Assembly: GCF_004379255.2 (NCBI RefSeq)
Contig: NC_056033.1
Span: 21,320,209 to 21,384,208 of the forward strand
Direction: 5' to 3'
Length of the DNA: 64,000 nucleotides
Origin: Salvia splendens
Lineage: Eukaryota > Streptophyta > Magnoliopsida > Lamiales > Lamiaceae
Shown here: positions 25,566 through 36,665 of the stretch, one piece after another
How positions within the stretch are numbered: position 1 is the stretch's first letter
Layout: each line of letters starts with the position of its first letter
Notes under the pieces: model-generated
What the model was told of the DNA's origin: nothing
Seen by the model: the letters and a program-made list of their open reading frames with translations, nothing else
Database searches by the model: none
Program-made: the position numbers and the translations under genes

Positions 25566-27028
25566 TGTTGGGGTTTGGTGCCCCTTGCACAGCGGAAGAC
25601 ATGCATTCACAAATAAATCATACATATGGATCTATTTGACCGATTATGGGATTAACTGATTCACATGTAAAACATTGAATTGCATACAAGAACGCACAAA
25701 ATCATGCTTAAGGAATTAAAATCCTAATTCATGATATTCTACGGTTTAGGATTACCGATCCGATTCTCCAAAGAATCGACGATTGCTTGCGCCTTCTCCA
25801 CGTGATGTTCTCGTACTCAACCACGAATCTTCTAATCTGTATCCCGAACTCAGATAATGACCTTTGGGTGAGCAAAGCTTGTCATAATCGAAAAAGGCTT
25901 GACTAGAAAGAAGACAGAATATCAGTTTTCTCAAAAACCGATTTTTCGTCCACTCCCACTGGGGAGCACGAAAATTAAGAGTCAAATCACTTCATTTTGT
26001 CTTCTATTTAGTCTCCTTTATATAGAGTTATGATGGGCCAGATTAGGGATCCATGGAGGTTGGACTTGGGCCAAACCTGTTGGACTTTTACTAATTAAAT
26101 TGAGCCCCAATTTAATACAAGTCCAATAGAATATTATTATCATCCACTATAGAATAATAATATTGACACCCGTCCAATCCCAAATTACGAGTAATCCGGG
26201 CTTTACCTATTTAATTTATTATTTCTCGTGTTTAAGATATAAATATCCATTAATTAATTTAAGTCTGCTATTTGACTTTAATTAATTAATATCTTTTTCC
26301 AAGAGTTGTCTAGTTCAAAATCTTTATTTATTATTCTGGAATAAATTCCAACCGGCCGGGTTTCTGAATAAAACCTTTTTCGAACACCTCTTGAGGATAT
26401 TATCAAACTGGACTCACCCAGCACACGATTCATTGCAATAACAATACTAGCACATCTAGACATTGATCACCACTACCCAAGATACCAGGATTCTTGGATT
26501 GCGAAAAATCTGCAACATTTGATAAATCAAAGTAGTGCATAATCAATATCGTATGCTCAATGTTATGTCAATAATGATTAAGAAATAACAATCACCGAGA
26601 CCTCGTCTTTCAGTAAATAGCAAGAAAGACTTATCTCAACTGTTAGATCCTTCAGTGCTATACCACACCAGTGTCGTTTATTTCCTAAGGTAAGGAAACA
26701 TGCGGACTGACACTGCAACCTTTCACGATAGGTAGCCAAAACCTATCTAGGTTGTGAAATTCTATTTCTCTTCTACAAAGGACCGACTGCGTCACCTTCT
26801 GTGAACGTCGTTCACGACCAGTCTACTATGCAGAAGAATTAGACTTATTTGCTTCTTATACATTTAAATGTTTGAGAAACATCTTATAAATGCATAAGCA
26901 AACACCAATGCGATAAAATTAATTCTTCTCGCCTTGGGTTAAAAGTGGATTGTAGAGTTTATTGTATACAAGCAATTCTATCCGTGCAACATGCTCGAAA
27001 TATGCTTTTCAGTATACCAATCCTAACA
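25566..27028 (-). repeat. 5' LTR of the copia element
   Basis: 1463 bp, about 99% like the left LTR by eye. Differences include TTGATTGCCC versus TTGACACCC and loss of three bases in CTGAATAATAAAACC. Shares the GGCCGG motif at about 26,351. Confidence 0.95.
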
Positions 27029-27033
27029 GAATG

Positions 27034-27388
27034 AATCTAACTTCATGCCCTTAGTGAACGTTATATTAATGAGTCGGTGCTACACCCTAGCTCCATGAAC
27101 TACTAAACCCTTGGGGAAGGGATTTAACTTCCAGCCCTTATCTAACAAATAAAAATTACATTACTAGCTAAGTGATATATACATTAAATCACTTTATTCG
27201 TACATTAATTACTGCAATTTTTTTAGTTGTCCATGACTCATGTTATTTATATTATACGTACCTAAAATGTACATTATATATATATATTTTATATACGATA
27301 TATGTCCGGTACGTAATTTTGGAAAAATTTATCATACAAAATCTAATCTATAAAGTATTGTTTATATTATATCCATCATATGTATATG
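27034..27388. other. Right part of the interrupted repeat array, then AT-rich DNA
   Basis: 27,034-27,220 resumes the array found left of the copia element (ACACCCTAGC, ACAAATAAAAATTACATTAC, TTATTCGTACATTA). The remainder is AT-rich and ends with ATATG at 27,384-27,388, the target duplication of the next element. Confidence 0.65.
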
Positions 27389-28814
27389 TGATAAGGCTCG
27401 TTTCATGCATTTGTTTTGGATCTAAATTATGTGTTTTCTATGGTGCTAACGTGTAATTGTAAATTATCTGCCGGACCCAGGAACGTGTATCAATTACCAG
27501 GGCAAAGGAAAAAAGGAGCAAAAAAAGTGAAGAAAAGGAGCGAAATCCTCAAGGGCAGAAACGCCAAATCAAGAAGATCGTTACCCTAGGGATTGGAGCC
27601 ACAGCTATAAATAGGAGAAGAAGAGAAGGAAGAAAAAAACGAGTTAGATAGAAAATTCCTTAGGTGTTTCGGCTCACTCTTAGCTCAACACGCCTTTGGT
27701 TTTCATATGGGAAATCCGGGGTAGTGTGGTGTTGTTTTGGAAGTATAACACCGTCCTGATAAGGGCGAAGAAACAATTTTACTTTTCCGCATGTACTTTC
27801 TCTCGCCGACTTCCTTGCCAGAAGTTCGGCGACTGTTTTGAGGCTACATCTGCAGTTTGATGCTTAATCTAGTTTCTATTTCCTATTTCCGTTCTGATTA
27901 TGATGCTTTACTGTTTATTTACGGATCTGGATGCTTTTTGCAATTGAATGTTTGTTTGAAGTTGAGATCAGAGAGATCTGAGTTGATTTGTGGTTGTTGG
28001 TATGATTCGGAGTTGAATCGGGGATTGGATGTTGTGGATCTGGTTTGTTGGAGTTGAATCTGATGGATCTAGTGTAGATTTCCTTTTTAATGTTTAAATC
28101 TGAGTACGTACTTTTGGATCTGCATGGAATTTTATGTTATTTTTGATTTGCTTGACCTGGTAGATTAGATATGGAGATATTTAGCTTAATCATTTTGTTA
28201 AACGTTCGATTTGAAGTATGCTCTATTTCTATGCTCTGTTTCGTTCTAGTTCATGTTTGTTTGATGAAGAAGATGATGATAATCGGTAGTTAGAATCAGA
28301 TCCGCTTTAGTTTGTTAGTTGCAGCTTTCTTGTCAGTAGCTATTTAGGGAAATCTGTTCTGTTACTTTTTCTTATGATCTGTTGTCTAGCTGTTTTAGGA
28401 AACTTATTTTGCTTGACCCAGGAAATTTGGCAAATGATCTAAAGTTAATTTTCAATTTCAAATCATGATTGCAATTACATTTGAAGTACTTTCAGTTCTC
28501 TGGATCCAGTAGATAGAATATATTAGTTTTAATTTCCCAGGTCTAGTAGTTAAAACTCAACCCTCTTGTTGCGTGGCAGCAGCCAAACCCTCCCAAGTTC
28601 TCTTAATGCATTCCAAACCCTTCTGTCCTCGTGGATTCGATCCCGACTTCCCTATACTAGCCAATAGTATAGATGGTTGGGGTGTTGAAGCGGGATTGTT
28701 GTGACAACGACTGAATTCTGAGAGTTCATGATCTCCTAGACCCTGTGCTCTAGTGAATCCTCTGGACCTGAGAGTTTACTTTTACATAGCAGCAACGATC
28801 AACGCAACTCTTTA
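27389..28814 (+). repeat. 5' LTR of the Athila-like element
   Basis: Starts TGATAAGGCTCGTTTCATGC. A TATA-like CTATAAATAGG lies at about 27,604-27,614. The exact 3' edge (28,812-28,815) is uncertain because its last bases (CTCTTTAA) differ from the right copy (CTCTTCA). Confidence 0.9.
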
Positions 28815-28816
28815 AA

Positions 28817-28834
28817 TGGCGCCGTTGCCGGGGA
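28817..28834 (+). other. Gypsy primer-binding site
   Basis: TGGCGCCGTTGCCGGGGA, just after the 5' LTR, the site common to Athila/Tat-type plant gypsy elements. Confidence 0.92.
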
Positions 28835-28993
28835 TGGATGGCATTGTTAGTGTTTGAATTTAGAGATTTTGGTGTATATAGTTTTAATTTGTTGTTTTCT
28901 TTTCTTTTCTTTTCAGATTATGAGCAGAGGCACAAGGTCTGGACACTGGAATAGCTCATTTGGTTGGAGAGAAGCTCAAGCTAGTTGGCAAAT

Positions 28994-29992
28994 TGATAAG
29001 GCTCATTTCATGCATCGGTTTAGGGGTAAAATGTACGCTACTTGATCGGTTTATCGCGCAAAGCAAGTGTTAAATGTGCAGGAATGCCGCTTGACCAAGG
29101 CAACAAGGCCAAACTGATCAAGCAAGTACAATAGGCAAAAAGAGGCCAGAAATCGGAGGAGTTGATCAAAGGGAGTAACCAAGCAGGCAAGGAGGGGACC
29201 ACAGTCTTCCAGAAGAAGGACACGCGAGGCAATGAGCAAGATGGTGCGCATCATTCTGTTAGCAAGGACAACGTTCTAGAAGGAGAGCATGTAGCAATCG
29301 ATGAGTCGCTCACACTCAGCGTGAGCGAATATTCCCTGCCAAAATCGTTATCCAGCTGGAGGTCGTGCCGAGCGTATAAATAGAGGATGTGCCACCACAT
29401 TAGAGATATCGGATCCTTTACTTTCCGTCTTTAGTTTAGTTTAGCTTAGCTCTCTAGTTTAATTCAGTTCTCTAGATAGCTTAGATAAAGTAATGCTTAG
29501 TTAGAAAGGGTGATCGAAGGAGCGCTGCAGAATACTTGATATCTGTCGGTGTATTCTTAAGTTTCCCACCGAGGATCTCCTCGGTTTTACTTGCTTTCAT
29601 ATTTTCCGAAGTGTTAGCTTAGTTTAAATTTCATGTTGTACTGTTCTGAGTTTAGTTTTAATCAAAGTTGCTTTAGTTTTCATCGTGGTGTTTACTGTTT
29701 CACGTAGTTAATTTTCATTCCAGTATGAAATTCACTTAACCCAGTAGTTAAAATTTCCTTGATCAAGTTAGTAAGTTAAATTCTGTCTAGAGTAAAAATC
29801 AGTAGGTAAAAACTCCCAAAGTTAAAGCATGGCAGCAGCCAACCCCCTGTTCACTACTCACACACTTGATACACTAGCTTCTCTGTGGGATCGACCCCGA
29901 ACTTGCCGCTTTACTGTTAAAGTAGTGCAAAATTGAGAGTTTATAAATTACTTTGGTAGGAAACGAGTGAGGGCGAGATTGCATTGATCAAG
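28994..29992 (+). repeat. Second LTR-like segment inside the leader
   Basis: Only ~70 bases after an ATG-led start (ATGAGCAGAGGCACAAGG at 28,920), the sequence becomes a different gypsy-type LTR. It starts TGATAAGGCTCATTTCATGC, has a TATA box (CGTATAAATAGAGG, about 29,373) and ends in an LTR-like GTGAGGGCGAGATTGCATTG. It is not like the element's own LTRs beyond the first ~20 bases. No full primer-binding site follows (GTGGCAACGATATTTAC instead), and no 3' partner was found in the window. Confidence 0.65.
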
Positions 29993-30045
29993 TGGCAACG
30001 ATATTTACTAACTGATCCAACCGGTTCGGCTATCTTCCATATAAC

Positions 30046-31860
30046 TTGATCCACACTCTATTCGCGTCCATTCTCGAGGCCCTTCCACAGATCAAGAAAA
30101 CAGCCTCCCCTGTTACTACCCGATCTGGGTTGACAACAGGAGATCCAGTCCAGTTGAGTTCGGAAAGTGACGACGACCTAGCCCCACCAATCAAGGACGA
30201 AGTTGATTCGACTGCAGGCTCAGAAGAAGAATGAGCTGTTAAAATGGTGGCTGAACCAGACAACGATCCCGAGATCGGCTCGCTGAACGCTCATCTGAAT
30301 AGTGAGCCAACCCAAGCCATAGTGATTACCCCAACCCAAAGTTTGATTGATATCAAGACTAATGTGTTGGCCGTAATGCCACACTTCTACGACCGAAAGA
30401 TAAAATTCCCTTATGAGTTTCTACACGAGTTCTGCAAACTCTGTAGTATCCAGAAGAGGCCCCCAAACTCGACAGAAGAGGATTATAGGTTGCGAGCTCT
30501 CCCATTTGCGCTGAAGGGGGAGACCAACACATGGCTACTGAGGTTACCTGCCAATTCCATCAGCTCATGGGAAGACTTCAGGCTACTATTCTTAGATTAT
30601 TTATTTCCATCGAACAAGACCAAAGCCATCAAGAAGGAGATTCTGGCAAACAGACAAGACTATGATGAGTCCTTGAGCCAGTACTGGTCGAGGTTCAAAG
30701 GATTGCTCAATTCATTTCCCAACAATCGGATGTGCGAAGCAGAGGTCTTCAACATTTTCTATGAAGGGGCGAATCCAGAATCCAAGGATTTACTGAATTC
30801 TTCGAGCGGGAGAAATTTTACAAAGAAACGAGTGAGTGAAGCCAGAGAGATCTTACGAAGCCTGATCGATGCTAAGAAGGTGTATGGCTCCCCCCGCACC
30901 ATTCTTAAGAGGGCGAGTGTGGAAGCAGTGAGCGTGCAAAGTGAAGATCGGATGGACGCTAGGATGGATAAGCTGGAGAAGGTAATTCTGATCGCCTTAG
31001 GGAAGAACAATTCACCAGACCCAGCCGAGAAGATCAAGCAAATACCAGGTCCAGAGGAGGGATACCCATGCTATGGTCAACAAGGCGATGGAGAAATCCA
31101 AGCTCAGGCGAATGCAATGGGAAGCTGGAACCCGAATGGAAGTTGGAACCCAGGCAAGCAGAGGGATGCCCCCTGCAGGGATCACCCAAACTTCAGATGG
31201 TCCGATAATGACCCAAACCTGCCACCCCAACAATAGAACTCCAACTATTCAAACCCTCAGGAGCGACAACCGAACTGGGTGGCCAGAAATCAAGAGGGGA
31301 ACAATTGGGGCAGTCGGCAGCAAGGCGACCAATCTAACTAGGTAAATAGGAATCAGAACAACCCAGCCAACTCCTACGTGCCACCACACCAGAGGAACTA
31401 CCAAAGCAATAACCAAAGCTCCCAGCCCAACTACCAAGGAAACCAAGGATATCAAGGGCCGAGCCATCAGTACAACAACAATTCTGGAGGACAAGGAAAC
31501 TTTCGTCCGAATCAGGGACATGGCCCGAACCATTCTCAAGGATCAAACACTAGTCAGCAGAAGTCCAGGCAGCCGAAGAACCTAGACGATTTGGTGAACG
31601 ATTTGGTTAGCTCGCAACAACACATTCAGAACAACATGCAGTCCAACAATGACATGGTGCATAAACTTCAAGACGCGCAAACTGAGCAGAAGGCAGCTAT
31701 GGACATGTTAGCGAAGCAACTCTCCCAAATCGCGACTTCCTTGAGTGAGATGCGCGGAAACGAAGGAAGGATCCCTGCCTCAGTTAAGCCACCGGATAGG
31801 GCGAACATCAGTCAGATCACCCTCAGATCTGGACGAGGGTATGAAGGTCCGAAAATGTAG
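30046..31860 (+). pseudogene. Gypsy gag, interrupted
   Basis: The main open block is 30,244-31,236 (330 codons). It carries a retrotransposon gag domain: KFPYEFLHEFCKLCSIQK, LRALPFALKGETNTWLLRLP, FLDYLFPSNKTKAIKKEI, YWSRFKGLLNSFPNNR and LLNSSSGRNF. Gag forms the cytoplasmic particle that packages element RNA. Reading then passes TAG stops at 31,234 and near 31,340 into a Q/N-rich tail that ends with QITLRSGRGYEGPKM at 31,860 (stop TAG). At least some of these stops stand where CAG (Gln) would fit the Q-rich context. No CCHC knuckle is visible, as in Athila-type gags. An upstream open block, 30,046-30,234, is probably the decayed N-terminus. Confidence 0.85.
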
Positions 31861-33095
31861 AAGGATGAATGGTACACTCCAACTCCACTAGAAACAGGGG
31901 GAAGCCGAAATAGGGGAAGTCAAAACAGAGGATGATGACCAGAGCAAAAATGGTGAAAAACCAGTACCCCAAGAAGCTGACCAGGCCCAGGAGTTGAGGT
32001 AGAGATAGAAGAAATCAGAAGAGAGGTTGGAGAATCTTCCGAGGGAGATATCAGCCACAAGGAGAAGCAAGTAAAACCCTTTCCCTACAGAGGGGAACTC
32101 AAGAAGAAAAAGGAGGATCCAGCGGACTTCATGGAAATTTTCGGGAAGCTGGAAATTAACCTACCGTTTCTCCAAGCTCTAAAGCTGCCCATCTTCAGCA
32201 AGTTTATCAATGAGTTTATCGCTAGGAAGACCAAGCCCAATGGAAAAATAGTGATTGGAGAAACTGTGTCGGCAGTGATTCAGAAGAGAAGAATGCCCTC
32301 CAAGCGTACTGACCCAAGTATGTTCACTCTTCTGATTTCAATTGGGAACATTAAAGTCGAGCATGCTATGTGTGACCTAGGAGCATCAATAAATGTTTTA
32401 CCGCTTTCACTCTATAAGAAATTCGAAGGAGTAAGAATGGTTGATACGAAAGTGGTAATTCAATTAGTTGATAGGTCGTGCATCAGTTCCGAGGCCGAGT
32501 TAGAGAATGTAATAGTCAAGGTGCATGATTTTCTATACCCCGCTGATTTTCATGTTATAAGATGAGTGAGTACCAGTTTGCTGAGTCGAGCGAAGTGCTT
32601 TTAAGAAGGCCATTTTTACGCACCGCTAAGACAATCATTGATGTTTTTGATGGAACTATTTGCTTAGATTATCATAGAGAGAAGTTTACTTTTAACATTG
32701 ATGAGGCCATGAAAAGGCCACTGGATATAGAAAATATGCATGTTGTGGATGCAATTAACACCATGGTCCAAGAATTTCTTGAGACAGAATTGATGCAGAA
32801 ACAGGTGGAAAATTCGGAGTTGAGTAACTCCATTGACAAGAAGGTGGCCAATTGGTGCGAGGCAATAAACACACTGGTAATGACAAATGAAGAGTTAGCA
32901 GAAGCAATTCTGGAATTCTGCAAAGGTCCTGAATCTGCCAGGTCTAAGGGATCAGCCTACGCATCTAACGTGGAAAATTTGCATGGGTCTGAAGTATTAA
33001 TCACCAAGGAGGCGAAGAAGAATCCATTACATCAGGTGACAAGTTCAACAAAGAAGGAACTGAAGACATTGCCCCCAGGCCTAAGGTATGCTTAG
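31861..33095 (+). pseudogene. Gypsy aspartic protease region, frameshifted
   Basis: Block 32,131-32,565 contains PFLQALKLPIFSKFINEFI and the protease active site CDLGASINVLPLSLY, with the DLGAS form common in Athila-type elements. A frameshift at about 32,560 moves the frame to 32,562-33,095, where EVLLRRPFLRTAKTIIDVF (flap-side motif) and TICLDYHREK follow. The protease would process Gag-Pol. The stop at 33,093-33,095 precedes the RT block. About 31,861-32,130 is a degraded linker. Confidence 0.82.
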
Positions 33096-34666
33096 TTGGA
33101 GGAAAACGAGATGTTCCTGGTGATCGTTAACAGCAACCTAACTAGGGAGCAAGAAGCGGAATTACTGGAAGTCCTTAGGAGGAACAAGAAGGCCATAGGA
33201 TGGACTCTGTCAGACCTGGTGGGAATCAGCCATGACCTCTGCATGCACCATATTCGTTTGGAGGAAGGAGCGAAACCCCACCGAGACCCACAGAGAAAGT
33301 TGAACCCGAACATGAGAGAAGAAGTCTTGAAGGAAGTGCTCAAGCTGCTGTCATTGGGTATCATCTACTCGATCCCAGATAGTAAATGGGTGAGCCCAGT
33401 CCTCATGGTGCCGAAAAAGTCAGGGATTCAAGTGGTAAAGAATGAGAAAACGAGTTGGTACCCACAAGATTAGTAACTGGTTGGCGGATGAGCATCGATT
33501 ACCGGAAACTGAATGAGGCCACACGGAAGGACCATTTTCCGTTGCCATTTATATACCAAATGTTGGAAAGGTTAGCAGGCAAGAAGTTTTTCTATTTTCT
33601 GGACCGATACAGTGGATACTTCCAGATTTACGACAATCCAGAAGATCAGAAAAAGACGACCTTCACGTGCCCATTTGGGACGTATGCATATAGAAGGATG
33701 CCCTTTGGTTTATGTAATGCGCCAGACACTTTTAGAGGTGCATGATGAGTGTTTTCTCAGACCTGTTGGAGGAATGTATCGAAATTTTTATGGATGACTT
33801 CACGGTCTATGGGAATTCCTTCGAGACCTGCCTAGCCAACTTGGATCTGGTATTACAAAGGTGCAGAGAGAAAAATTTGGTGCTGAATTTTGAGAAGTGC
33901 CACTTTATGGTGCAGGAGGGAATTGTTCTGGGCCACATTGTCTCGGAAAAAGGTATTCATGTGGATAAGGTGAAGGTAGACGTGATCTCGAGGCTTCCTT
34001 ATCCTACAAATCAAAAGGAAATAAGGGGATTTCTAGGCCACGCGGGATTCTACCGAAGGTTCATCAAGGACTTTGCAAAGATCGCACAACCACTTACTCG
34101 CCTCTTGCAGAATGACGTAGACTTCAACTTTGACGAGTCATGTCAAGGGGCCTTCCAACTTCTAAAGGAAAAGCCTGTATCAGCCCCAATCATCAGAGCT
34201 CCAGATTGGAATTATCCCTTTGAGGTAATGTGTGACGCCAGCGATTATGCAATCGGGGCAGTGCTAGGTCAAAGAATTGAAGGGAAGAGCTATGTGATTT
34301 TCTATGCATCAAAGACCCTAAATCAAGCCCAGAAAAATTATGACACCACGGAAAAAGAGATGCTAGCTATCGTGTACTCCTTTGAGAAGATCCGACCGTA
34401 CTTACTTGGGTCAAGGGTAATAGTATTCACTGATCACGCAGCAATAAAGTATCTACTTGCAAAGAAGGAGTCCAAACCAAGACTGATCTGATGGGTGTTA
34501 TTACTTCAAGAGTTTGAATGGGAAGTGAAAGACAAGAAGGGGACCGAGAACAAGGTAGCTGACCATCCAAGCAGGATTTTTCAAGGAGACACAGATGAAG
34601 CGATACCGGATGCATTCCCGGAGGAGCATCTGTGCTATACAGGGGAAACCTCGCATCCTATCCAAT
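33096..34666 (+). pseudogene. Gypsy reverse transcriptase-RNase H, interrupted
   Basis: The RT fingers and palm are clear over several frames: KWVSPVLMVPKKSGIQVV, MSIDYRKLNEATRKDHFPLP, FLDRYSGYFQI, FGTYAYRRMPFGLCNAP and [14 protein letters not shown] (FMDD catalytic motif). The RNase H part follows: [37 protein letters not shown] and [12 protein letters not shown]. Breaks are frameshifts near 33,440-33,475 and 33,735, and a TGA at 34,489 where the family has Arg (CGA-type change). The connection and RNase H tail continue in the same frame to KKGTENKVADHPSRI. Together these would copy element RNA into DNA; this copy cannot. Confidence 0.88.
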
Positions 34667-34868
34667 TGGATAAAGTAATGACAGTAACTGGGCCAGGAGT
34701 TGCAGACAAAGGGAAATATCGGCTCAATGCAGAGCCATGGTTTGCGGACTTAGCAAACTACTTAGTCACAGGAGAGCTGCTCAGTACCCTAGAGATTTCT
34801 AGGGCCCAAAGGATAAAATCAGAAGTGAGGCCAAGTACTACTTCTGGGACGATCCATATCTATAGAGA

Positions 34869-36041
34869 ATGGGATCCGACCAAGTAATCAGGAGATGCAT
34901 TCCAGAATGGGAACAAAGAGACGTACTGGACCACTGCCATGCATTAGCGTACGGTGGACATTTTGGTCCGAGGAAGACTGCTCGGAAGGTTCTAGATAGC
35001 GGATTCTATTGGCCAACATTGAACAAAGATGCTTATGAGTACTGCCAGAGTTGTAATCGATGCCAGCAGACCGGGGGAATTTCCACTCGTGATGAGATGC
35101 CCCAGATTCCTGTAATTGTCTGCGAGGTGTTCGAAGTCTGGGGAATGGACTTCATGGGACCATTCCCATCTTCATACGGTAACTCCTACATACTGGTGGC
35201 AGTGGATTATGTATCGAAATGGATAGAAGCCAAGGCGACTACGACATGTAAGGCGAAGGAGGTCACAAGGTTCCTCAAGGTGAATATTTTCAGTAGATAT
35301 GGGGTACCAAGGGCGGTCATTTCAGACCAAGGAACGCACTTCTGTAACCGAACCATGGAAGCCCTTATGAAGAAATACAGAGTACATCACCGACTCTCTA
35401 CTCCGTATCATCCGTAGAGCAATGGGTAGGCAGAAATTTCCAATAGGGAGATCAAAGGAATTCTGGAAAAGACCGTTAACCCGTCAAGGAAAGACTGGAG
35501 CAGACGGCTGGACGATGCACTCTGGGCCTATCGAACCGCGTTCAAGACCCCCATTGGAATGTCACCATATAGGCTCGTGTTTGGCAAAATGTGCCATCTC
35601 CCAGTTGGGATAGAGCACAAAGCTTACTGGGCGGTCAGAGAGATGAATATGAAGCCCTAGGCCTATGAAGAGGAATGAAAGCTCCAACTGGAAGAACTGG
35701 AGGAGTTGAGGCTTGAGTCATACGATGCTGCGATGTGGTACAAGGAGAAAACTATGTTGTGGCACGACAAGAACCTCCGGGTGAAGGAATTGCAGGTTGG
35801 CCAGAAAGTGCTCTTGTTCCAGTCAAGGTTAAAGCTGATGCCTGGGAAGCTGAAGTCAAAATGGACCGGACCCTACACAATCGTGAGCCTCAGAGCCAAT
35901 GGAGCTGTTGAAATTCAGGGAAGCACTCCTAACTCTATACCTTTTCTTGTTAATGGTCATAGAGTCAAGGTGTTTAGGGATAGTTCAAAGCTGTGTGTGG
36001 TGGAAGAAGTTCCACTGCGCATGCTCCCCACTATCGCCTAA
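34869..36041 (+). pseudogene. Gypsy integrase, interrupted
   Basis: The zinc-binding HHCC segment is visible ([17 protein letters not shown] … [14 protein letters not shown]). The catalytic core follows: [14 protein letters not shown] (first Asp), [16 protein letters not shown] (second Asp) and, after two stops, [14 protein letters not shown] (Glu). TAG stops at 35,415, 35,427 and 35,658 all stand where CAG (Gln) is expected, the first two in the conserved YHPxSNGxAE motif. The C-terminal part, 35,706-36,041, is open (FQSRLKLMPGKLKSKWTGPY, SH3-like region). Integrase would insert the element; this copy is dead. Confidence 0.87.
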
Positions 36042-36665
36042 CCGGTCTGAAGGTTTAAGTATTTTTCAGAAATTCTTGGGTCAAGTAGGTGAGCATGGAG
36101 TTTTGAAAATTTTGAGGACTATACCCATCTTCCCATGAATACTTAAATGGAATTATGTAAATAATGTGAATATGTTTTTTTATGTTTTCTTATAAAAATC
36201 CAAGCAAAGAAAAAAATTTTAACCCAAAAATATTTTTGAAATACCGAATAAACCCTGGAAAGTCATTTGAACTTCAAAATGTTTCTGATTTAATTCTCTT
36301 TGACCCGAGAGTTCGGTGTTTCGGTTTTTAGTTAAGTTTTTCTTAGAGTTGTGGATGGAAGGATATGCGGGAAAGCATCGGTTTAAGTTAGGAGAAAGCA
36401 GAAGAAAAGGCGGGAGTTTTGATTTTAGAATTTTAAAATTTAAAAGAGAGAAGGAAACGAACGGTCGCTGATGTCAGCGCAACTTTCTATTTTTCCCTCA
36501 ATATTTTTAATATCCTGTTTTATTTCCTTAATCTCTCTCTTTTCCCAAAATAAACTCCCCTTTAAATTGTTAACCCTCTCCCGTAACTCCCAAATCGCTC
36601 TCTCACAAGTTACGAAAATTCTCTGCTGGAAAAAAGAAACCCTCGCCGCAACCACCACAAACTAG
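36042..36665 (+). other. Spacer between pol and the ATHILA-type ORF
   Basis: AT-rich non-coding internal element DNA with no recognisable motif, as expected between pol and the downstream ORF in Athila-like elements. Confidence 0.5.

Larger units (their letters stand above)
17834..27028 (-). mobile_element. Complete copia LTR retrotransposon, interior decayed
   Basis: Two LTRs (17,834-19,300 and 25,566-27,028) start and end TGTTGGGG…CCTAACA on the plus strand. Both outer edges carry the 5-bp duplication GAATG (17,829-17,833 and 27,029-27,033). On the minus strand the right LTR is the 5' LTR, followed by the primer-binding site TGGTATCAGAGCCA (complement of 25,550-25,563, initiator tRNA-Met type). 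The polypurine tract AGTGGGAGAT lies against the left LTR at 19,301-19,310. The LTRs differ at roughly 16 positions in ~1465 by my count. The 6.3-kb interior has no long open frame: pol is reduced to scattered fragments, and about half is non-coding leader with tandem repeats and a GC-rich block. Confidence 0.95.
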
